Assembly: GCF_016583745.1 (NCBI RefSeq)
Contig: NZ_NRRQ01000008.1
Location: forward strand, 1-64,000
Reading direction: 5' to 3'
Length of the DNA: 64,000 nucleotides
Source: Chromatium okenii
GTDB taxonomy: Bacteria; Pseudomonadota; Gammaproteobacteria; Chromatiales; Chromatiaceae
A model generated the notes under the pieces. The model saw nothing but the letters and a program-made list of their open reading frames with translations. It did not search any database and was not told where the DNA came from. Shown here in pieces: positions 7,112 to 16,705 of this stretch. The position numbers and the translations under genes were made by a program. Numbering within the stretch: the stretch's first letter is position 1; each line of letters opens with the position of its first letter.

Positions 7112-8446
7112 ATGCAGGCATTCGATTCCCACTCGACAGGCACGATCCAACCCGTGATCGTCCCGCGTCCACAACATCACCTCTCCCGCGCCAATATCAG
7201 CGACAACGCGCTGAAAGTGTTGTATCGCTTGCGGCAGGAGAATTTCCAAGCCCATTTAGTCGGCGGCGGCGTCCGCGATTTGCTGCTCGGTCACGAGCCC
7301 AAAGATTTTGATATTGCCACTGATGCCACGCCAGAACAGGTGCGGCAGGTGTTCCGCAACTGTCGCCTGATTGGGCGCCGCTTTCGGCTGGCGCATGTGC
7401 ATTTTGGCGCGGACATCGTGGAAGTAGCGACCTTTCGCGGCTGCGATGTCGATGCGGATCCGCTGGATCGGCGGCTCGAAAATGGTCGCATCGTGCGCGA
7501 CAACATTTACGGCACCATCGCAGAAGACGCGCTGCGGCGCGATTTCACCATTAACGCGCTGTATTACGACATCGCCGATTTTTCGCTGGTGGATTACGTC
7601 GGCGGACTCGCGGATTTACAGGCAGGCGTGGTGCGCTTGATCGGCGATCCTGAGCAACGCTATCGAGAAGACCCAGTGCGAATGCTGCGGGCGGTGCGCT
7701 TTGCCTGCAAACTGGGTTTTATGATTGAACCGGCAACCGAGCGCCCACTCTTTAGTCTCGGCCCCTTGCTGGCGGACATTTCGCCAGCGCGATTGTTTGA
7801 TGAAGTGCTCAAACTCTTTCAATCCGGTTATGGCTTAGAAGTGTTTGAAAAGCTGCGCCATTACCAACTGTTTGGGCAATTGCTGCCAGACACGGAACGC
7901 TGTCTCGCGCACGAAGAACACGGCTTTCCGCTCACTTTCGTGAGTCGCGGCTTAGACAATACCGATCAACGCCTCCGCGCTCGTAAACCCGTCGCATCAG
8001 CATTTTTATTTGCCGTCCTGTTATGGGAACCGGTGCGGCAGCGGGCAGAACAGTTGCAAAACAATGGTTTAGCGTCACTCGATGCGATCTTGCTGGCATC
8101 AAGCGAAGTCTGTCAGCGCCAGCAACGGCTGATCGCCATTCCCAAACGCTATTCGCTGCCGATGCGGGATATTTGGGCGCTGCAACCGCGCTTTGAACAC
8201 CGCGACAGCAAACGCCCCTACCGCTTGCTGACACATCCGCGCTTCCGGGCAGCGTATGATTTTCTGGTGCTGCGGGCGGAAGCAGGCGAGGCGGAGTCCG
8301 AATTAGCGGAATGGTGGACGCGCTTTCAAGCTGCCAGCGCCAGCGAACGCAACAATATGATCACGGGAAGTGGCGCTGCCAAACGCCGCCGTCGCCCTCG
8401 TCCCCGCCGTCGCCCCGCGCCAGCGGCACTGAAAACTGACAACTGA
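7112..8446 (+). CDS. pcnB: Poly(A) polymerase PcnB
   Basis: PcnB adds poly(A) tails to RNA 3' ends and so promotes RNA decay. The nucleotidyltransferase head is clear: [12 protein letters not shown], then [12 protein letters not shown] with the catalytic DxD pair, followed by [11 protein letters not shown] and the [12 protein letters not shown] motif. The neck shows [19 protein letters not shown], and a basic Arg/Pro-rich tail follows, as in gammaproteobacterial PcnB as opposed to CCA-adding enzymes. ATG 7112 gives 444 residues; a TTG at 7037 would add 25 poorly conserved-looking residues. The stop codon lies inside a heptamer repeat. In many relatives folK follows pcnB, but here panB follows after 34 bases. 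Confidence 0.9.
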   Translation: MQAFDSHSTGTIQPVIVPRPQHHLSRANISDNALKVLYRLRQENFQAHLVGGGVRDLLLGHEPKDFDIATDATPEQVRQVFRNCRLIGRRFRLAHVHFGADIVEVATFRGCDVDADPLDRRLENGRIVRDNIYGTIAEDALRRDFTINALYYDIADFSLVDYVGGLADLQAGVVRLIGDPEQRYREDPVRMLRAVRFACKLGFMIEPATERPLFSLGPLLADISPARLFDEVLKLFQSGYGLEVFEKLRHYQLFGQLLPDTERCLAHEEHGFPLTFVSRGLDNTDQRLRARKPVASAFLFAVLLWEPVRQRAEQLQNNGLASLDAILLASSEVCQRQQRLIAIPKRYSLPMRDIWALQPRFEHRDSKRPYRLLTHPRFRAAYDFLVLRAEAGEAESELAEWWTRFQAASASERNNMITGSGAAKRRRRPRPRRRPAPAALKTDN

Positions 8447-8461
8447 CCACTCAAAACAAAC
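8427..8461. repeat. Degenerate tandem heptamers at the end of pcnB
   Basis: Five consecutive seven-base units: CACTGAA, AACTGAC, AACTGAC, CACTCAA, AACAAAC. They span the pcnB stop codon and the start of the intergenic gap. The 21 bases from 8436 match 17450-17470 with two mismatches. Confidence 0.6.
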
Positions 8462-8480
8462 AACCGGAGAGCGTTGCCGA

Positions 8481-9284
8481 ATGTCCACTGCGCCCGTTTC
8501 CGTCACGACGCTGACCGCGCTCAAAGCGCGTGGCGAGCGCATCGTGTGCCTGACCTGTTATGACGCCAGCTTCGCGCATCTGCTGGATGCCGCTGGGATT
8601 GAGGTGCTGCTGGTAGGCGACTCGCTCGGCATGGTGCTGCAAGGTCACGCCACCACCGTGCCGGTGACGCTAGAACACATGACGTATCACAGCGCCTGCG
8701 TTGCTCGCGGACGCACCCGCGCACTCGTCATTGCCGACCTGCCGTTTTTAACCTACGCCACGCCAGAGCAGGCGTTGGTCAGCGCAGCGCGACTGATGCA
8801 AGAAGGCGGTGCCCACATGGTCAAATTAGAAGGCGGCACCCCGTTGGTGCCGACCGTGCGGCGCTTAACAGAACAGGGCGTGCCGGTCTGCGCCCATCTC
8901 GGTTTATTACCGCAATCGGTGCATCGGCTCGGCGGGTATCGCTTCCAAGGGCGCGATCCAGTGTCTTCCGAAGCCATTCGCCACGACGCGCTGGCGCTGC
9001 AAACAGCCGGCGCCAGCCTGCTGGTGTTGGAATGCGTCCCGGCGGCGCTGGCGCAAGACATCAGCGCCAGCTTAACGATTCCGGTGATCGGCATCGGCGC
9101 AGGTGCGGGCTGCGATGGTCAGGTGCTGGTGCTGCACGATTTACTCGGTCTCAACGCCGGACGTCCGCCGAGCTTCAGCCGCAATTTTCTGACTGGACAC
9201 GCCTCCATCGCCGCTGCCGTGACCGCTTATGCCGCCGCCGTGCGCGACGGAAGTTTTCCAGCAGCGGCGGAAACGCCATATTGA
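8481..9284 (+). CDS. panB: 3-methyl-2-oxobutanoate hydroxymethyltransferase PanB
   Basis: First committed enzyme of pantothenate synthesis: it transfers a hydroxymethyl group from methylene-tetrahydrofolate to 2-oxoisovalerate, giving ketopantoate. The 267-residue protein shows the family's metal-binding and barrel motifs: [30 protein letters not shown], then [17 protein letters not shown] and [21 protein letters not shown]. The ATG is preceded by GGAGAG (8466-8471). It lies 15 bases before panC and is surely cotranscribed with it. Length is normal. Confidence 0.97.
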   Translation: MSTAPVSVTTLTALKARGERIVCLTCYDASFAHLLDAAGIEVLLVGDSLGMVLQGHATTVPVTLEHMTYHSACVARGRTRALVIADLPFLTYATPEQALVSAARLMQEGGAHMVKLEGGTPLVPTVRRLTEQGVPVCAHLGLLPQSVHRLGGYRFQGRDPVSSEAIRHDALALQTAGASLLVLECVPAALAQDISASLTIPVIGIGAGAGCDGQVLVLHDLLGLNAGRPPSFSRNFLTGHASIAAAVTAYAAAVRDGSFPAAAETPY

Positions 9285-9299
9285 CGCGGGAACAGCGCC

Positions 9300-10145
9300 A
9301 TGCTCCATCTCACCCAACTTGCTGAATTACGCGCCACACTTGCCATCTGGCGCAGTGCCGGTGAACGCATCGCGCTGGTGCCGACGATGGGCAATCTCCA
9401 TCGCGGACATTTGGCGCTGGTGGAAGCAGCGCAGCGCCACGCCGCGCACGTCGTCGTCAGCATCTTTGTCAATCCGCTGCAATTCGGCGTGGGCGAAGAT
9501 TTAGCGGCTTATCCGCGCACCTTGGCGGAAGACCAGCGCCACTTGGAGACCAGCGGCTGCGCGTTGTTATTTGCGCCAGCGGTGGCGGAGATGTACCCGC
9601 ACGGGCAGGCAGCGCAGACGCGGCTTGAAGTCCCTGATTTATCAACGCAATTGTGCGGCGCGAGCCGTCCCTGGCATTTTGCGGGCGTAGCGACGGTTGT
9701 GTGCAAACTGTTCAACATGGTGCAGCCCGACGTGGCGCTGTTTGGCGAGAAAGATTTCCAGCAACTGCTGGTCATTCGCCGCTTTGTGCGCGACTTAAAT
9801 CTGCCGCTGGAAATCATCGGGCTGCCGACGGTGCGCGAAGCCGACGGCTTGGCGCTGAGTTCGCGCAACAGTTATCTGTCACCCGCCGAACGCGCCCGCG
9901 CCCCGCTGCTGTATCAAACGTTGACGACCGCCGCGCAATCATTGCAATCCGGCGCAGCGGTGGCGGCGGTGGAGCAGGCGGCAGTGCTGGCGCTACAAGC
10001 GGCTGATTTCAAACCAGATTATGTGGCAGTGCGACGGGCGGCTGATCTTGCGCCGGTCACGGCAGCGGATGAAGACTTGGTGGTGCTCGCTGCCGCGCAG
10101 TTGGGGCGCACGCGCTTGATTGATAACGTGCGGGTGACGCGCTGA
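9300..10145 (+). CDS. panC: Pantothenate synthetase PanC
   Basis: Joins pantoate and beta-alanine with ATP to give pantothenate. The 281-residue protein starts with the ATP-binding [14 protein letters not shown] (HxGH-type motif of the nucleotidyltransferase fold), followed by [11 protein letters not shown], a [16 protein letters not shown] segment, FGEKDFQQL and the KMSKS-like region [11 protein letters not shown]. Length and motif order are those of the family. It follows panB closely, and panD lies 111 bases on, so all enzymes joining ketopantoate and aspartate branches sit together except ketopantoate reductase. Confidence 0.97.
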   Translation: MLHLTQLAELRATLAIWRSAGERIALVPTMGNLHRGHLALVEAAQRHAAHVVVSIFVNPLQFGVGEDLAAYPRTLAEDQRHLETSGCALLFAPAVAEMYPHGQAAQTRLEVPDLSTQLCGASRPWHFAGVATVVCKLFNMVQPDVALFGEKDFQQLLVIRRFVRDLNLPLEIIGLPTVREADGLALSSRNSYLSPAERARAPLLYQTLTTAAQSLQSGAAVAAVEQAAVLALQAADFKPDYVAVRRAADLAPVTAADEDLVVLAAAQLGRTRLIDNVRVTR

Positions 10146-10256
10146 TGCTGCATTGCAACATCGACTGCGCTAAACTGCGCACCGAGTAGAAGTGAATAAA
10201 AGAAACGTGGTTTTTTAATTCAGGTTCGAGCGGCTTTTAATGGAGATGAATGAGAG

Positions 10257-10637
10257 ATGTATTTAACGCTGCTAAAGTGCAAGCTGCATCGGGCCTGCGT
10301 GACACATTCCGAAGTGAATTATGAGGGATCGTGCGCAATTGATGATGAATTGCTCGCGCTGGCGGGCATTCGGGAATATGAACAAATCCAGATTTATAAC
10401 GTCACAAATGGCGCACGCTTGACCACTTATGCCATTCGCGCTGAAGCCGGTTCGCGGGTGATTTCAGTGAATGGCGCGGCCGCACATCGTGCCGCGCCCG
10501 GTGATCGCATCATCATCTGTGCGTATGTGAATTTGACCGAGGTTGAAGCGGAGATTTTCCAACCGGCGTTGGTGTATCTCGATGAAGACAATCGCGTCAC
10601 TCGCACCAGTGCCGCGATTCCTGTCCAAATGGCTTGA
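10257..10637 (+). CDS. panD: Aspartate 1-decarboxylase PanD (proenzyme)
   Basis: Makes beta-alanine from aspartate for pantothenate. The 126-residue proenzyme carries the self-cleavage site YEGSC: cleavage between Gly24 and Ser25 creates the pyruvoyl cofactor. Lys9 in LLKCKLHR and [15 protein letters not shown] with Arg and Tyr of the active site are present, as is [14 protein letters not shown]. The ATG follows GAGAG directly. It ends five bases from the convergent glgA stop, with no terminator visible between the two, so the transcripts probably overlap. Confidence 0.97.
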   Translation: MYLTLLKCKLHRACVTHSEVNYEGSCAIDDELLALAGIREYEQIQIYNVTNGARLTTYAIRAEAGSRVISVNGAAAHRAAPGDRIIICAYVNLTEVEAEIFQPALVYLDEDNRVTRTSAAIPVQMA

Positions 10638-10642
10638 GTTGC

Positions 10643-12175
10643 TCAGGCTGACGCGGCGTGGAGACGGTTGTGGCGCTCGGCGCTGGCGTCGGCATACAGG
10701 CGCAGATATTGCCGCGCACTCGCTTCCCAACTGAAATCCTGCGCCATGCCGGTGGTGGCCAAGCGCCGCCAGCCGTCTGGCTCCTCCCGATACAACCGCA
10801 GTGCTTGCCAGATGGTGGCAAGCAACGCCTGCGGCTGGAGTTCATCCACTAAAAATCCGGTGGCGCGACCTTGCGCCAGCGTTTCCGGGGTGCTGTTGAC
10901 GACGGTGTCTGCCAGCCCGCCGGTGCGGTGAACGATGGGCACGGTGCCGTAGCGCAGGCTGTAAATCTGGTTGAGTCCGCACGGCTCGAACCGCGATGGC
11001 ATTAAAAACACGTCGCAGCCAGCTTCAATCCGGTGCGCTCGCACCTCGTCATAGCCAATGAACACGCCCATTTGACGCGGATATTGGGCGGCGAACTCGC
11101 GCAGCGCCTGTTCAATCGGGCGTTCACCGGCGGCGACGATCATCACTTGAATGCGCGGATCGCGCAGCACTTCCGGCAAAATCGCCAGAATTAAATCGAC
11201 GCCTTTTTGTTCCACCAAGCGCCCGATGTAGCCGATGACGAAGGCATCTTCGTTGCGCGGCAAGCCAAAATCACGTTGTAAATCAATTTTATTGTCTGCT
11301 TTGAGCGCGAACTGGTCGCGGTCGTAGTGGTGCGCGATGAGCGGATCGCTGGCGGGATTCCACACGTCGTAGTCGATGCCGTTGAGAATGCCGCTAAACC
11401 GCCCGCCGATCTGCCGCAATAATCCATCTAAACCGCAGCCAAAACGCGGGGTGCGGACTTCGGCGGCATAAGTGGGGCTGACGGTGTTGACGCGGTCGGA
11501 GAAGACGATCCCGCCTTTAATGAACGAGAGGCGTTGATGAAACTCCAGCCCGGACAGCGTCCACAACGCCGCTGGCAGCCCGATCCGGTCATAGGTGGCG
11601 CGATCAAACAGCCCTTGATAAGCGAGATTGTGAATGGTGAACACGGTCGCCGGGCGCTGCGGCGTCTCTTGCAACAGCGCGGGGGCAAGTCCGGTTTGCC
11701 AATCGTTGCCGTGCAGCACGTCTGGCTGCCATTTGAGCGCCGGTAATCCTTGCGCCAGCAGCGCCACGACGCGGCAAAACAGCAAAAAGCGTTCGGCGTT
11801 ATCGCCCCAATCGCGCCCGCTCAAATCGGTATACGGATTGCCTTCGCGGGTGAACGATTCCGGCGCATCAACCAAATAAATCGGCAAATCGTGATCGGGA
11901 TGCAGCCCGGCGAGAATCCGCACCGCCACTCGGCAGCCGGGCATTTGTAGTTCGCACACGGGCTGCGCGGCGCGTAATTGCCGCATGGCGCGAGGATAGC
12001 CGGGCATAATCAACCGCGCATCGCACCCCAACTGGCGCAGCGCGGCCGGTAAACTGGCGGCAACATCCGCCAAACCGCCGGTTTTAATCAGCGGGTGCGC
12101 CTCGCTGCTGGCGACGAGAACACGCAATCCCGGCGGAGTGGGGGAAGTGGGCGAGGATGACAATGACTGCTCCAT
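10643..12175 (-). CDS. glgA: Glycogen synthase GlgA
   Basis: Extends alpha-1,4-glucan chains from ADP-glucose (GT5 family). The 510-residue protein has the N-terminal ADP-glucose motif KTGGLADV near residue 31, then DVLHGNDWQTGL, TIHNLAYQG and the C-terminal GT-B signature IGYIGRLVEQKG, FLMPSRFEPCGLNQIYSLRYG and VHRTGGLADTV. ATG at 12175 has AAGGA nine bases upstream. A Ser/Pro-rich start precedes the core. No other glg gene is close, so it is a single-gene unit or reads from its own promoter in the 267-base gap to the divergent gene at 12443. Glycogen storage is implied. Confidence 0.95.
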   Translation of the reverse strand: MEQSLSSSPTSPTPPGLRVLVASSEAHPLIKTGGLADVAASLPAALRQLGCDARLIMPGYPRAMRQLRAAQPVCELQMPGCRVAVRILAGLHPDHDLPIYLVDAPESFTREGNPYTDLSGRDWGDNAERFLLFCRVVALLAQGLPALKWQPDVLHGNDWQTGLAPALLQETPQRPATVFTIHNLAYQGLFDRATYDRIGLPAALWTLSGLEFHQRLSFIKGGIVFSDRVNTVSPTYAAEVRTPRFGCGLDGLLRQIGGRFSGILNGIDYDVWNPASDPLIAHHYDRDQFALKADNKIDLQRDFGLPRNEDAFVIGYIGRLVEQKGVDLILAILPEVLRDPRIQVMIVAAGERPIEQALREFAAQYPRQMGVFIGYDEVRAHRIEAGCDVFLMPSRFEPCGLNQIYSLRYGTVPIVHRTGGLADTVVNSTPETLAQGRATGFLVDELQPQALLATIWQALRLYREEPDGWRRLATTGMAQDFSWEASARQYLRLYADASAERHNRLHAASA

Positions 12176-12442
12176 GACGAGTCCTTGAAAACGGGCGGCG
12201 ACATTAAATTGAATTGACGGCAGTGCGCGGTCAAATGCGTGAAAATACGGTGTTCACGTTAGCACAGTTTGTCTGCTTTACGGCAGGCTGGTACCGCTGT
12301 TGGCAATGAATGATGCACGGATTTTGTACTCCATAATTCACCTCATGGCAGCGCCGCTTTATGCGCATATTAAATGCAGGCAGGGTGTCGATTGACTGAA
12401 TTAAATATGCAAGCTGCGGCGCTTTCGTATCGGTTATTTTAT

Positions 12443-13456
12443 ATGATGAAACCAGCGACTTATCTCATTATATTCAGCGCATTTGTTTTATGCAGTGGAC
12501 ATCATGCGCTGGTGGCGGCTGATGACACATTTTATCTCAATGGTGAATTCAGCACCGGTCAAGATTCTAATCCGGCGCAAACTGCAAAAGCACACGCGCT
12601 TAATTTTGCCGATGTGATATTGAATGCTGCCCAACACCTGCGTTTGACCTCTGCCACTGTGACGGTGGGGCTGGATGGTTGGTACCGCGATTATGCAGCG
12701 ACTGACGCGCTGTCACGCCTGACGCTGCATACCGATTGGGAGCGCGAGCTGGCGCACGGTGCGGGGTTGCTGACCGTTGCGCTGGCGGCAGCGGCGTATC
12801 GTGACAGCCTCGTGCCGCCTGATGAACGTGACGAGCTGGCGGCGACGGTGCGTTATGACCACACGCTCACGGCGCGTACTGCGGTGGCAGTGACGGGTGA
12901 AACGCGCCAGCTTGCTTATCTTCATGCAGCGGAACTGTGGGCAGGTCGTCCCGGTTCTGAACCGCGCAATGCGTCAGAAATGACGCGCCAGCGCCAACCC
13001 GCCACCGCGCCACCGCCCCCACCACCGCGCTCTGCCACCAACCAACAACGCACCGATTGGCGCAACAGTGTGGCGCTGGATGTGAGTCATCATTGGTCGC
13101 CCACTCACGCCTCAGTGCTGACTTTGACTGCTGCTCGCAACGCTTCGCCGGTGATTAGTGAGCGGTACGCGCAGCGCGGCATCGGTGCGGAGATGCGCTG
13201 GGAACCGCTGGCGCAGTGGGCGCTGACGTTCAATTTGCAATGGTCGCAGCTCCGGTATGACCGTGCCCCGCGCCAGCAAGAGCGGACGGATGAGCAACAC
13301 GCAGTCGGAGTGGTGGTGCTGCGCCGTCTGCGTTGGCAATCACGCGATCAAGGCACTTGGTTTTGTCGCGTTGATTGGCTGGACAGCGCCTCAACGCGAG
13401 ATGAGCACAGCTTCCAGCAACAGATCACGAGCTGCGGGTTAGGGTGGACATTTTGA
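12443..13456 (+). CDS. Putative outer-membrane beta-barrel protein
   Basis: Not assigned to a named family. From ATG 12443 the 337-residue product starts with a signal peptide (MMKPATYLIIFSAF...LVAADD), then alternating polar/hydrophobic strands and a final aromatic residue (GLGWTF), the pattern of outer-membrane barrels. A Pro-rich loop with six consecutive prolines lies near residue 190. ATG at 12446 is an equally possible start, and no good ribosome site is visible for either. The next gene overlaps it by 13 bases, so the three genes 12443-15421 look like one operon. The upstream gap (12176-12442) holds no gene I can support. Confidence 0.6.
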   Translation: MMKPATYLIIFSAFVLCSGHHALVAADDTFYLNGEFSTGQDSNPAQTAKAHALNFADVILNAAQHLRLTSATVTVGLDGWYRDYAATDALSRLTLHTDWERELAHGAGLLTVALAAAAYRDSLVPPDERDELAATVRYDHTLTARTAVAVTGETRQLAYLHAAELWAGRPGSEPRNASEMTRQRQPATAPPPPPPRSATNQQRTDWRNSVALDVSHHWSPTHASVLTLTAARNASPVISERYAQRGIGAEMRWEPLAQWALTFNLQWSQLRYDRAPRQQERTDEQHAVGVVVLRRLRWQSRDQGTWFCRVDWLDSASTRDEHSFQQQITSCGLGWTF

Positions 13457-13833
13457 GGTGCCGCGCTGCGCCGAGTGGATTGATGCTGATGCTGGCGCTG
13501 CTGTTGGCGACGGCTCCCGCCATGGCTGCTGAATTGGAGCCGGTGCTGGCGCGGATTCTCGCCATTGAACCTGAGCAGGTGACGGTGACGGTGCCCAATG
13601 CGGATGCGGCGACCGCGCCAACGGTGCTGAAGATCAGGCTGGAGGCGACGACGCTGGCGCCGGAGTTAGCGCCCGGCAGCTTGGTGCGGTTGTGGCCAAG
13701 TGCGGCGGGCACAACTGCGGGAGCACGTTTGATGCCGCTGGAGCGCGGGATGGCAACGGATCGTACTGGCGTGAGAGCGCGGTTACAGCGGGGCGTGCCG
13801 CGCCCACCGGGAGGACGACGTGTTGGACGTTGA
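13444..13833 (+). CDS. Small exported protein of unknown function
   Basis: Not recognised. The 129-residue product from GTG 13444, or 116 residues from ATG 13483, begins with a signal peptide (LMLALLLATAPAMAAELE). The mature part is a short strand-rich domain (VTVTVPN...TVLKIRLEATTLAPELAPGSLVRLWP), like a small OB- or S1-like barrel of the kind seen in periplasmic metal or signal-binding proteins, followed by an Arg-rich tail. It overlaps the preceding gene by 13 bases and the kinase gene by 14 bases. That packing suggests it may supply a signal to the kinase, which is inference. Confidence 0.6.
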   Translation: MDILRCRAAPSGLMLMLALLLATAPAMAAELEPVLARILAIEPEQVTVTVPNADAATAPTVLKIRLEATTLAPELAPGSLVRLWPSAAGTTAGARLMPLERGMATDRTGVRARLQRGVPRPPGGRRVGR

Positions 13834-15421
13834 TTTTTCGACGCAGCGGCGGGTGCCGTCACTGTGGCTGGGGCATCTGTTGGTTTTTGGGCTGCTGTTT
13901 GCGCTGGTTGTGAGTTGGTTTTTCGTGCAAACCCGCCAAGCACAGCAGGTGTTTTTGGAGGATGCCAGCACGCGAGCGCGGCTGTTGACGGATGCGGTGC
14001 TGTTACACACGCAGGGCGCGGTGTTGGCGGAACAGGTGCTGGCGGATATTTTGACGCGCTTTCTCGGCAATTCCGCCCGCTTTGTCATGTATTTGGACGG
14101 CGTTGCGCCTTTTCGGGCGGATGAGTTGACCGCCTTTGCGGAGGAGGCGGGATTGTCAGTGATTCATCTGATTCGGGCGGAAGATGTCGTGCAGGGCCCG
14201 CCGGGGTGGCAACCGTCAGCACCGCTGGATTGTCAGCGTTTAGAGCAACTCATTCGTCTGCCGGAGGTGCATACGATTGTGTTTGGCGTAGCGGCACCAC
14301 CAGGCTGCGTGTTGGTGGGTTTGGATAGCCGCCACACGGAAGCATTGGAGGCGGCAATTGGGTTGCCCAGTGCGTTGGCGGCAGTGGCGCAATTGCCGGG
14401 CGTGGTCAAGGTGCAATTGGCAGGCACCCCGCGGGCGCTGACCATTCCGCCAGCGCCACTGCCGCCGATCACGATGCGGCAATTGGCGGACGGGCGGACG
14501 GTTGCTCACGCCGTCGCTGCCGTCGCGGGAACCGAGCTGATGCTTGATTTAGATGCCGGCTCTTTGTTGACGATGCGACGGCGGCTGTGGTGGCAATTTC
14601 TGGGATTCATGCTGGCGCTGGGCAGCGCGGCGGGCGTGGGTGGCTGGTTGTTATATCGCCATCAACGCGGACACGAGCGGCAGCGGTTGGCGTATGAGCG
14701 GCAGTTGTCGCGCCAGCGCGAGGAGGCGAGTTTGGGACGGGCGGCGGCGGCGATTGCGCACGAAATCCGCAATCCGCTCAATGCGATGGCGATGGGTTTG
14801 CAGCGGCTGCAATGGGAAGCCGATGGATTGCAGCCAGAACATCGGCGCTTGTTGGAGATCGTGCTGGCGGCGGTGGAACGCACCAATAAAACGGTGACCG
14901 GATTGCTTGATTACGCCCGTCCGTTGCGTCCGCAGGTGCAGCGGCTGGCGCTGGACGTGGTGGTGCGTGAACAGGTGAGCTTGTATCAGCATCAAATTGA
15001 GCTGCAAGCAACGGCGCTGCATGTGCGGTTGCAGCCGCACACTTGGATCAATGGCGATCCCGATTTATTGCGGCAGGTGCTGGATAATTTGCTGCGCAAT
15101 GCGCTGGAGACGGCGGCAGTTGGGGTGCTGGAAATTGAGGTGAGCCGCGTTGCTGACAGCGCGTTATTGCGCCTCAGCAATGACGGTTTGGAGCTGGCGG
15201 CGTCCGAGGTGGAGAACATTTTGGAGCCTTGGTTCACGACGAAACCGCTGGGCACGGGGCTGGGGATGGCGATCTCGCAGCGAATTATCACGGCGCACGG
15301 TGGGCAGTTGACGTTGACGGTGCCGCAGCCGGGGCGCTTGTGTGTGGCGGTGGCGCTGCGGGCGGCGACCGCACAATCAACCGCATTGGGCACAAAAAAA
15401 GCGGCTGCGCATGATCGCTAA
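13820..15421 (+). CDS. Membrane sensor histidine kinase
   Basis: A 533-residue sensor kinase. Membrane segment 1 covers about 16-38 and segment 2 about 256-279, so about 215 residues lie in the periplasm as the sensor part. The HisKA motif AHEIRNPLNAM places the phosphorylated residue at His314. An N box (LDNLLRNALETA) and a G box (GTGLGMAISQRII) complete the ATPase domain. The GTG start has a strong GGAGG site six bases upstream. No response regulator gene lies next to it; downstream is tRNA-Lys on the other strand. Its stimulus may involve the small exported protein or the barrel protein encoded just before. The 3' end overlaps the tRNA terminator. Confidence 0.9.
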   Translation: MLDVDFSTQRRVPSLWLGHLLVFGLLFALVVSWFFVQTRQAQQVFLEDASTRARLLTDAVLLHTQGAVLAEQVLADILTRFLGNSARFVMYLDGVAPFRADELTAFAEEAGLSVIHLIRAEDVVQGPPGWQPSAPLDCQRLEQLIRLPEVHTIVFGVAAPPGCVLVGLDSRHTEALEAAIGLPSALAAVAQLPGVVKVQLAGTPRALTIPPAPLPPITMRQLADGRTVAHAVAAVAGTELMLDLDAGSLLTMRRRLWWQFLGFMLALGSAAGVGGWLLYRHQRGHERQRLAYERQLSRQREEASLGRAAAAIAHEIRNPLNAMAMGLQRLQWEADGLQPEHRRLLEIVLAAVERTNKTVTGLLDYARPLRPQVQRLALDVVVREQVSLYQHQIELQATALHVRLQPHTWINGDPDLLRQVLDNLLRNALETAAVGVLEIEVSRVADSALLRLSNDGLELAASEVENILEPWFTTKPLGTGLGMAISQRIITAHGGQLTLTVPQPGRLCVAVALRAATAQSTALGTKKAAAHDR

Positions 15422-15427
15422 CCGCTT
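15394..15427 (-). terminator. Intrinsic terminator after tRNA-Lys
   Basis: Read leftward, AAGCGG (15427-15422) and CCGCTT (15404-15399) pair around an inner loop with GCG/CGC pairing, followed by seven T (15400-15394). It lies 17 bases after the tRNA 3' end and inside the last codons of the convergent histidine kinase gene. Confidence 0.75.
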
Positions 15428-15443
15428 GAATGTATATTTGATT

Positions 15444-15519
15444 TGGTGCGCCCTGCGCGACTCGAACGCGCGACCACCTAATTAAAAGTCAGATGCTCTA
15501 CCAACTGAGCTAAGGGCGC
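15444..15519 (-). tRNA. tRNA-Lys (anticodon TTT)
   Basis: The leftward strand reads GCGCCCTTAGCTCAG at the 5' end and CGCAGGGCGCACCA at the 3' end. The acceptor stem of seven pairs is perfect, the T loop is TTCGAGT and CCA is encoded. The anticodon loop is CTTTTAA, giving TTT. Confidence 0.97.
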
Positions 15520-15531
15520 TAAAGATCGCGT

Positions 15532-15559
15532 ATTGTAGTGTGCTCTCGATTTTATTCAA
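15532..15559 (-). promoter_or_regulatory. Promoter of tRNA-Lys
   Basis: On the leftward strand TTGAAT (15559-15554), a 16-base spacer and TACAAT (15537-15532) lie 12 bases before the tRNA. TACAAT matches the -10 consensus at five positions and TTGAAT the -35 at four. Confidence 0.55.
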
Positions 15560-15622
15560 GCGGCGTTACCGTGATTCGCCACTTTACGCGCTGATGTCGC
15601 CATCTTACCGCAGGTCATTTTC

Positions 15623-16705
15623 ATGCTTGACTCAATTGCCAATGGTTTGCTCGCCACCTTGGGACGCTTTGATGACGCACTGCTCGTCATCGGCGGCTTC
15701 TCCGTTTTATTGTTTGGCATATTCATCAGTGCTTTGATTTTGATCGCATTACGGCGAGCAGAAGCCTTTTATCATCACGCCCCCACGCTGCTGACCACCT
15801 TTGGCATTCTCGGCACCTTTCTCGGTATTTCGACCGGATTGCTGCATTTTGACGTGAACAACATTGAGGCCAGTATTCCGCTGCTGCTCAACGGGCTGAA
15901 AATGGCGTTTATCACCAGTATCACCGGCATTTTTTTAGCGGTGATTTTGCGTTTGACGCTGGTGTTGGGGCCAGAACGCAGCGGCGCGGCATCTGCGGCA
16001 CCCGCCGGCAGTCCAATTGGCACGCTGCTGCCGGAAGAATTGACCCCGGCGCTGGTGCTGCAACATCAAGTGATGATGGCGGATGCGCAGTTGGCGGCGA
16101 CGCAGCAAATGGTGGAGCAAATCGCGCAACTCGACGCCCATCTGGTGCAAACGCTCGAGCAGCACCACGCGCAACAATTGGCGGCATTTCAACAATTTGC
16201 CCAACAATTGAGTGAAGTCGGATCGCGCCAGCTCATCGTCGCGCTCGAGGCAGTGATCCGCGATTTCAACACCAATCTTGGTGCGCAATTTGGTGAAAAT
16301 TTCCGGCGGCTGGATGCAGCGGTGGAGAAGTTGCTGCAATGGCAGGAACACTATCGGCAGCATTTGGAAACGCTCGGGCAGCAATTGGATCACGCTCTCA
16401 GCGGCGTCACCCAGTCGGAAGCCAGTTTGCACGCGCTCACGGAACAAACGCGGCACATCTCGCGTTATATCGAAGATCAACATCACACGATGAGCGAGCT
16501 GCGGCGTGAAAGCATCGCGTTGGAAGCGTTGCTGTCCAGCATTGCCCAATTGCGCGACCGCGCAGATGCGGCGTTTCCGGCGGTGGATCAGCGGCTGAAA
16601 CAGATGCTCGATAGCATTGAAACGGCGGTGATTTCGGCGCTGACCGCGCAGCAACGTCTCAGCGGCACGCGCCCGTCTGAACTGACCACGGGGAATCCGC
16701 TATGA
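15623..16705 (+). CDS. ZorA-like MotA/ExbB-family proton channel protein
   Basis: A 360-residue inner-membrane protein with three membrane segments (about 20-43, 55-75, 93-116). The block TLLTTFGILGTFLGISTGLLHF and the following NNIEASIPLLLNGLKMAF are the MotA/TolQ/ExbB channel signature in the form found in ZorA of Zorya phage-defence systems. Residues about 130-350 form a long, Gln-rich helical tail with coiled-coil character, as ZorA has, though shorter than the several-hundred-residue tails of classical ZorA. It overlaps the ZorB-like gene by four bases, so the two are coupled. No ZorC, ZorD or ZorE gene follows. It could also be a stator of another ion-driven complex. Confidence 0.8.
   Translation: MLDSIANGLLATLGRFDDALLVIGGFSVLLFGIFISALILIALRRAEAFYHHAPTLLTTFGILGTFLGISTGLLHFDVNNIEASIPLLLNGLKMAFITSITGIFLAVILRLTLVLGPERSGAASAAPAGSPIGTLLPEELTPALVLQHQVMMADAQLAATQQMVEQIAQLDAHLVQTLEQHHAQQLAAFQQFAQQLSEVGSRQLIVALEAVIRDFNTNLGAQFGENFRRLDAAVEKLLQWQEHYRQHLETLGQQLDHALSGVTQSEASLHALTEQTRHISRYIEDQHHTMSELRRESIALEALLSSIAQLRDRADAAFPAVDQRLKQMLDSIETAVISALTAQQRLSGTRPSELTTGNPL

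Noticed and set aside
8427-8461. Heptamer repeats as a CRISPR array
   Set aside because: Units are seven bases, degenerate and without spacers; no cas gene is present.
15935-16654. 239-codon frame antisense to the ZorA-like gene
   Set aside because: His/Arg-rich shadow of the Gln-rich coiled-coil tail; no start site support.
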